From contig NC_081828.1 of NCBI RefSeq assembly GCF_030867095.1, positions 49,143,434 through 49,207,433 of the forward strand: DNA of 64,000 nt, given 5' to 3'. This DNA is from Alligator mississippiensis. Lineage: Eukaryota; Chordata; Crocodylia; Alligatoridae. Positions 60,641 through 64,000 of this stretch are shown piece by piece (the first letter of the stretch is position 1; every line of letters starts with the position of its first letter). Both the position numbers and the translations under genes were made by a program. Below the pieces are notes generated by a model, which was not told the DNA's origin, did not search any database, and saw only the letters and a list, made by a program, of their open reading frames with translations.

Positions 60641-61342
60641 AATAATTAACATTATAAAAAGTTCTCCAACCAGCGTAACATGCAATTAAAATAACCAACA
60701 AATCTGCAATGGAAAGTAAAATAAGAGGAATATAACAGCTTTTCTGTACCTACAAATGACAGTGACACCCAAACTGACTGGACTTGGCCCAAACTTGAAG
60801 GATGCTAGCGAAATACCACCTATCTACCGCTTAGGTATTCACAAGGAGTCAAACTAGGCGCGCACAGCCTGTTCATCTGGGCTGCACCACTATGGCCTAG
60901 TAGACAACCAGGAAAAGCGAAATCCCAAAATCAAAGGTTCTGGATGGAAGCTGACCTGCTTCCTATGCACTCAAGACTGTGTTCTTAAGATAGTCAAACA
61001 AGTCCAATTCCACCCACTTCAAATGCTTTGATGAGAGAAGGTTAAAAAAAAAAAATCCAGAAAGAAAAAAAAAGAAAGCATCAATAAGCTAAAAACCCAG
61101 CCCAAAACACAAAAAAACTGGAGGGGAGAAATGGGAAAGGAAGAAAAGAAGAAGAATTCTGAAAAAGCAATCAGAGGCAGCTTTCCACATGGCTTTTTAT
61201 CTAGCCCTGTAATGCCAGTAATTATGGTATATGCTGCCAAACTGGCTGGCACAACTGACAGTTGACTAAAGGCAGCTGAAAGAAGCAGCAGCAAGATAAA
61301 TGGAAAGATCAGTCTTTGGGAGGAACTATCCATTCTCAGACA

Positions 61343-61370
61343 AACTTACCTTAATTGTCCCATCACTTAA
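61343..61370 (-). other. Exon-end echo: second copy-like donor of the COP1 exon
   Basis: On the minus strand this reads AGTGATGGGACAATTAAG then GTAAGTT. The last 16 bases are identical to the end of the real exon and its donor (60238-60253), and the frame gives SDGTIK against SQGTIK. No convincing acceptor in the right phase lies upstream, so it is not called as an exon. Confidence 0.5.
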
Positions 61371-62414
61371 CATGCGTGGGTTTAATAAGCTCAGTGAGTA
61401 GAATATACCTTCTTCAAAGAAGTAATGCATTCAGCAAGCGAGCCAGGGGAAAATAGCTAGACCTAAATCAACCGAGTGCAAAACTGGTAGATGCTGGCAC
61501 TTGGCAGCCGAAGTACATGAATTTTTAGCCCAGTACCTAAAAGATTAGGCTGCAAACTGCTTCATCATAAGGCTCTGAAGCCTGCAGGAGCACCCAATCT
61601 GAAGCAGCAGGAGAGAATATATATTCCTATATAACAGGAAAAGCTAGTTTTCTAGTAATAGTTACCTTTTGGTGGGTGACTGGACTACTGTATCATAAAT
61701 GCATCTGTTCCCCCTGGATAGTATCCATTACAGGATTAGCATGAACTTTTTGACACTAGCTCATGTGTGACCCTCAAGGCAAAAAGCTCTTGTACAGAAA
61801 AACCAAGCCCTAAAAAAGAATGACAAAATTCTCATTTCTATTCCTTTCTCAACTAAGAGGGTCAGTCTTAAGAATCACACAACTTCCTATTTAAAAGATC
61901 AGATTCTGGTGCCTAAAGCCCAGGACAAATTCTGTCATTAAGAAGAATCCTTGTTAAGAAACAAATTTACACGGATGAATGACTTGGGTGGCTAAAATAG
62001 GAACTGCATTGCTCTGAGATATCTGACTAATTTTTGGAGGCAAGGGAGAAGCATAAGCAGCTATCAAATGTCTGGAACAAAAGGCTGTAGCTGATGAATA
62101 CAGAATGATCACTGTTGGTTTTGAATCATTCTTGTCTGCATTGTGACTGGTAAATCACTACTGTTGTAGTCTGCCAGGGCATCATTGCAAATGAGCTCTG
62201 GCTCAATGGGCAGCTTTGCCTACTATATAAAATAAATATGCCAGAGGGTCATATTCTTTCTTTCTTTGGAACCTATGTTTTTTCCACTAGAACTCCTTTC
62301 TGGGCCTGGGATAATCACTGATCTATTGCTTTCATCCACAGCCTATACATACAAGCAAGAAAAGACAGCAAGAAAATTAGCTCCTAGTCAGCCATTCAAC
62401 AAACGATGACTTGC

Positions 62415-62465
62415 TCGTTAAGGCACTCTAGCATTGTGCTAGGTTCTATGGGAATACAATCTAAG
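62415..62465 (+). mobile_element. L2/L3-like LINE tail scrap
   Basis: The words ctagcattgtgctaggttct and atgggaatacaatctaagta resemble the LINE tail family at 2185 and 14085. Confidence 0.4.
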
Positions 62466-64000
62466 TAACTTTTTTTATCCCCTGGAGGAACAATTCTCTT
62501 CCTTTTGTATTGCCTATAAAACAGCCATTACACTCAACACATTAAAAAACTAAGCAGGCTGTGAAAAAAATTTATTCACATAGCATGTGATCTGTAAATT
62601 TATAACTGGTGACAGACAGACATGAATATATTTAATCAATCTTTTTGCCTGTGCAGATACATAAAGAGAGGAATTGCCCAGTTTCACAATGTCTAAGGTT
62701 AATTACACATCTTCACAAAGTCATGAGTTCTTGATTGACCAAAATTCTTCTTCAACATCTATGGCCTTTATCAGGGTCTCAGCTGCCATTAAAAAGGCAG
62801 CCAACATAACTTTCTACGATTGGAAAGAAATTCCATTTTTTTAAATGTTATTTATAAGTATTTATTGCCTTACAATAAGCATGCTTCTTTAAGATGCTGT
62901 AGCCAGTGTGCACCTCACCATAGATGCATATGCACCTCATGTTTGCAGGCTTTTTAAAAGAATGATCCACTAGGCCTGCACGTACAAAGTATTTTCTTGT
63001 ACTCCTGCACAATGTCATAAGGAGAAGAGTGACTGTGACCTTCTCTGAAATCCATTTTAATTCCAAGTCTATAGTAGCTCACTCAATTCTATTCCCTCAA
63101 AAGACTAGCACTTGGATCCATGAAAAACAGTCACTACAAGGGCCATGAATCTGACTGCAATGGTGGAGACATCCTTTGTCACCCATCAGGCTGTTTTAGC
63201 ACCCTTGATTCCCTCCCCCCCCCCCGAGTTCCTCCCTGCTGTCAAGCATGAGCTGTGAGGGGAAAAACGGTGTCAACCCACCCCATGTTAAGAGACATAT
63301 TTAGACAGCATTGCCTGCCCATTTGCTACTCAGACTTGTAAAGAGTAAACTTTTCTCCCAAACAGGTTGAGCTTTTTTGAATTCTCATTCTTAGTATACT
63401 CATGATTTAGCTTTCTCCATTACTACCAAAGTTATATCTAAATGATAAAACTAGTCTTTTCTATAGGCAATCAAGCACAGTTTGCTCTGACAGCTGCTTC
63501 CTAAGCTGAAAGGTGAGGTGTTGTGTTCATGGAGTACACCATAGGAGGCAGACTAACAGTCCCTGTCACTTCACAATGCTAACCAGCCCACCTGAAGCAA
63601 CCATTTTAGGAGGTAGCCCACCTGGAGCAGCATAGAGTGCCTGAGGGCATTGCTGCCATTAACAGCAAACAGTCTGGGGAAAGCGGTGAATAGACATAGC
63701 TCAACACAACTAAGAAGCTTGGGTTGGGCAGATACAGAAATACTGAAACCCTAATTGCGCGTGTTCAAGCTGTTCATTTTGCAATTTGCATTCTTATGCA
63801 GAACGAAAGGCACAAAGAGCACTTGCTTGGTATATGGGGCTCTCTCAAACAGAAGAGGCACACACTGTGCCCTTTTTCCGATGTGTCCTACTGTGTTCAG
63901 CCTGAAGCTCTTGTGTTTCAAGTCTACCATGCTGCTAAACCCTGGATCAGATGGTCTGGGGAAAGTGGAACATATGATGGAGTCCGAATGAGACTGATCA

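Larger units (their letters stand above)
60290..64000 (-). other. COP1: COP1 upstream intron (partial), no further exon seen
   Basis: The sequence upstream of the 45-bp exon is intronic to the window edge. I looked on the minus strand for the preceding COP1 exon (ending in a motif like CWRALPDG) and did not find it. It holds a MIR-like remnant (60500-60640), an L2-like scrap near 62420-62460, an echo of the exon end at 61343-61370 and a run of 11 C at 63215-63225. In mammals an H/ACA RNA gene (SCARNA3) lies in a COP1 intron; I could not identify it here. Confidence 0.8.

Noticed and set aside
61272-61291. Acceptor-like cttctttcag word on the minus strand
   Set aside because: It lies downstream of the echo donor at 61343, in the wrong order to make an exon with it.
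60290-64000. SCARNA3 (H/ACA RNA known in a mammalian COP1 intron)
   Set aside because: I could not recognise the hairpin-hinge-hairpin-tail layout with confidence; it probably lies further upstream.
1-64000. Endogenous retrovirus, LTR or Polinton remains
   Set aside because: No paired long terminal repeats or retroviral or capsid protein motifs were seen. The RT traces present belong to CR1 LINEs.
1-64000. CRISPR arrays, bacterial operons or other prokaryotic systems
   Set aside because: Introns, SINE/LINE content and lack of dense coding show a vertebrate nuclear genome.

Overview
This window looks like one piece of a reptile nuclear genome, most likely a crocodilian (alligator, crocodile or gharial). 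The reasons are the mix of repeats: two long CR1 LINE copies with the crocodilian/turtle type of 3' end, many old MIR-type SINE remnants, and an unusually rich set of short non-autonomous hAT DNA transposons with 8-bp target duplications. Bird genomes carry CR1 but few such hAT elements, and mammals would show L1 and Alu/B1-type SINEs. The species call is inference; no single base pattern proves it.

Only one protein gene can be supported. The right end holds the last two coding exons of COP1 (RFWD2), a RING/WD40 ubiquitin ligase, on the minus strand: a 45-bp exon at 60245-60289 coding for ESNVLIAANSQGTIK, and a terminal exon at 56892-56909 coding for VLELV plus a TGA stop, joined by a 3335-bp intron. 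The 3' UTR with two AATAAA signals ends near 56570. The rest of COP1 lies beyond base 64000. From 1 to about 56560 there is no gene I can recognise. This is the intergenic region downstream of COP1, which in mammals lies on the side facing TNR (known synteny, not shown here).

Layout: 1-18053 holds MIR remnants, hAT elements (96-408, 8820-8885, 10032-10530, 14830-14968, 17780-18053), an AT-rich terminal-inverted-repeat element (3837-4263), a foldback element with a TG/CA apex (5440-5663), a 96-bp almost perfect palindrome (12399-12494) and a 58-bp alternating purine/pyrimidine tract. From 18054 to 48933 there are sparse repeat remnants, two more hAT copies (37513-37676, 42214-42528), G-rich tracts and some AT-rich stretches that look like possible conserved noncoding elements. 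From 48934 to 52900 two CR1 copies lie one behind the other on the minus strand, the second split by a 432-bp hAT element. From 52901 to 64000 lie old repeat remnants and the COP1 tail, with two hAT elements inside its last intron.

Nearly all open reading frames of 60-150 codons here are chance frames in noncoding DNA or in repeats. No previously undescribed gene system was found. The best leads for a second look are an echo of the COP1 exon end at 61343-61370, the large palindromes, the hAT element carrying a 50-bp tandem array, and the nested CR1/hAT insertion.
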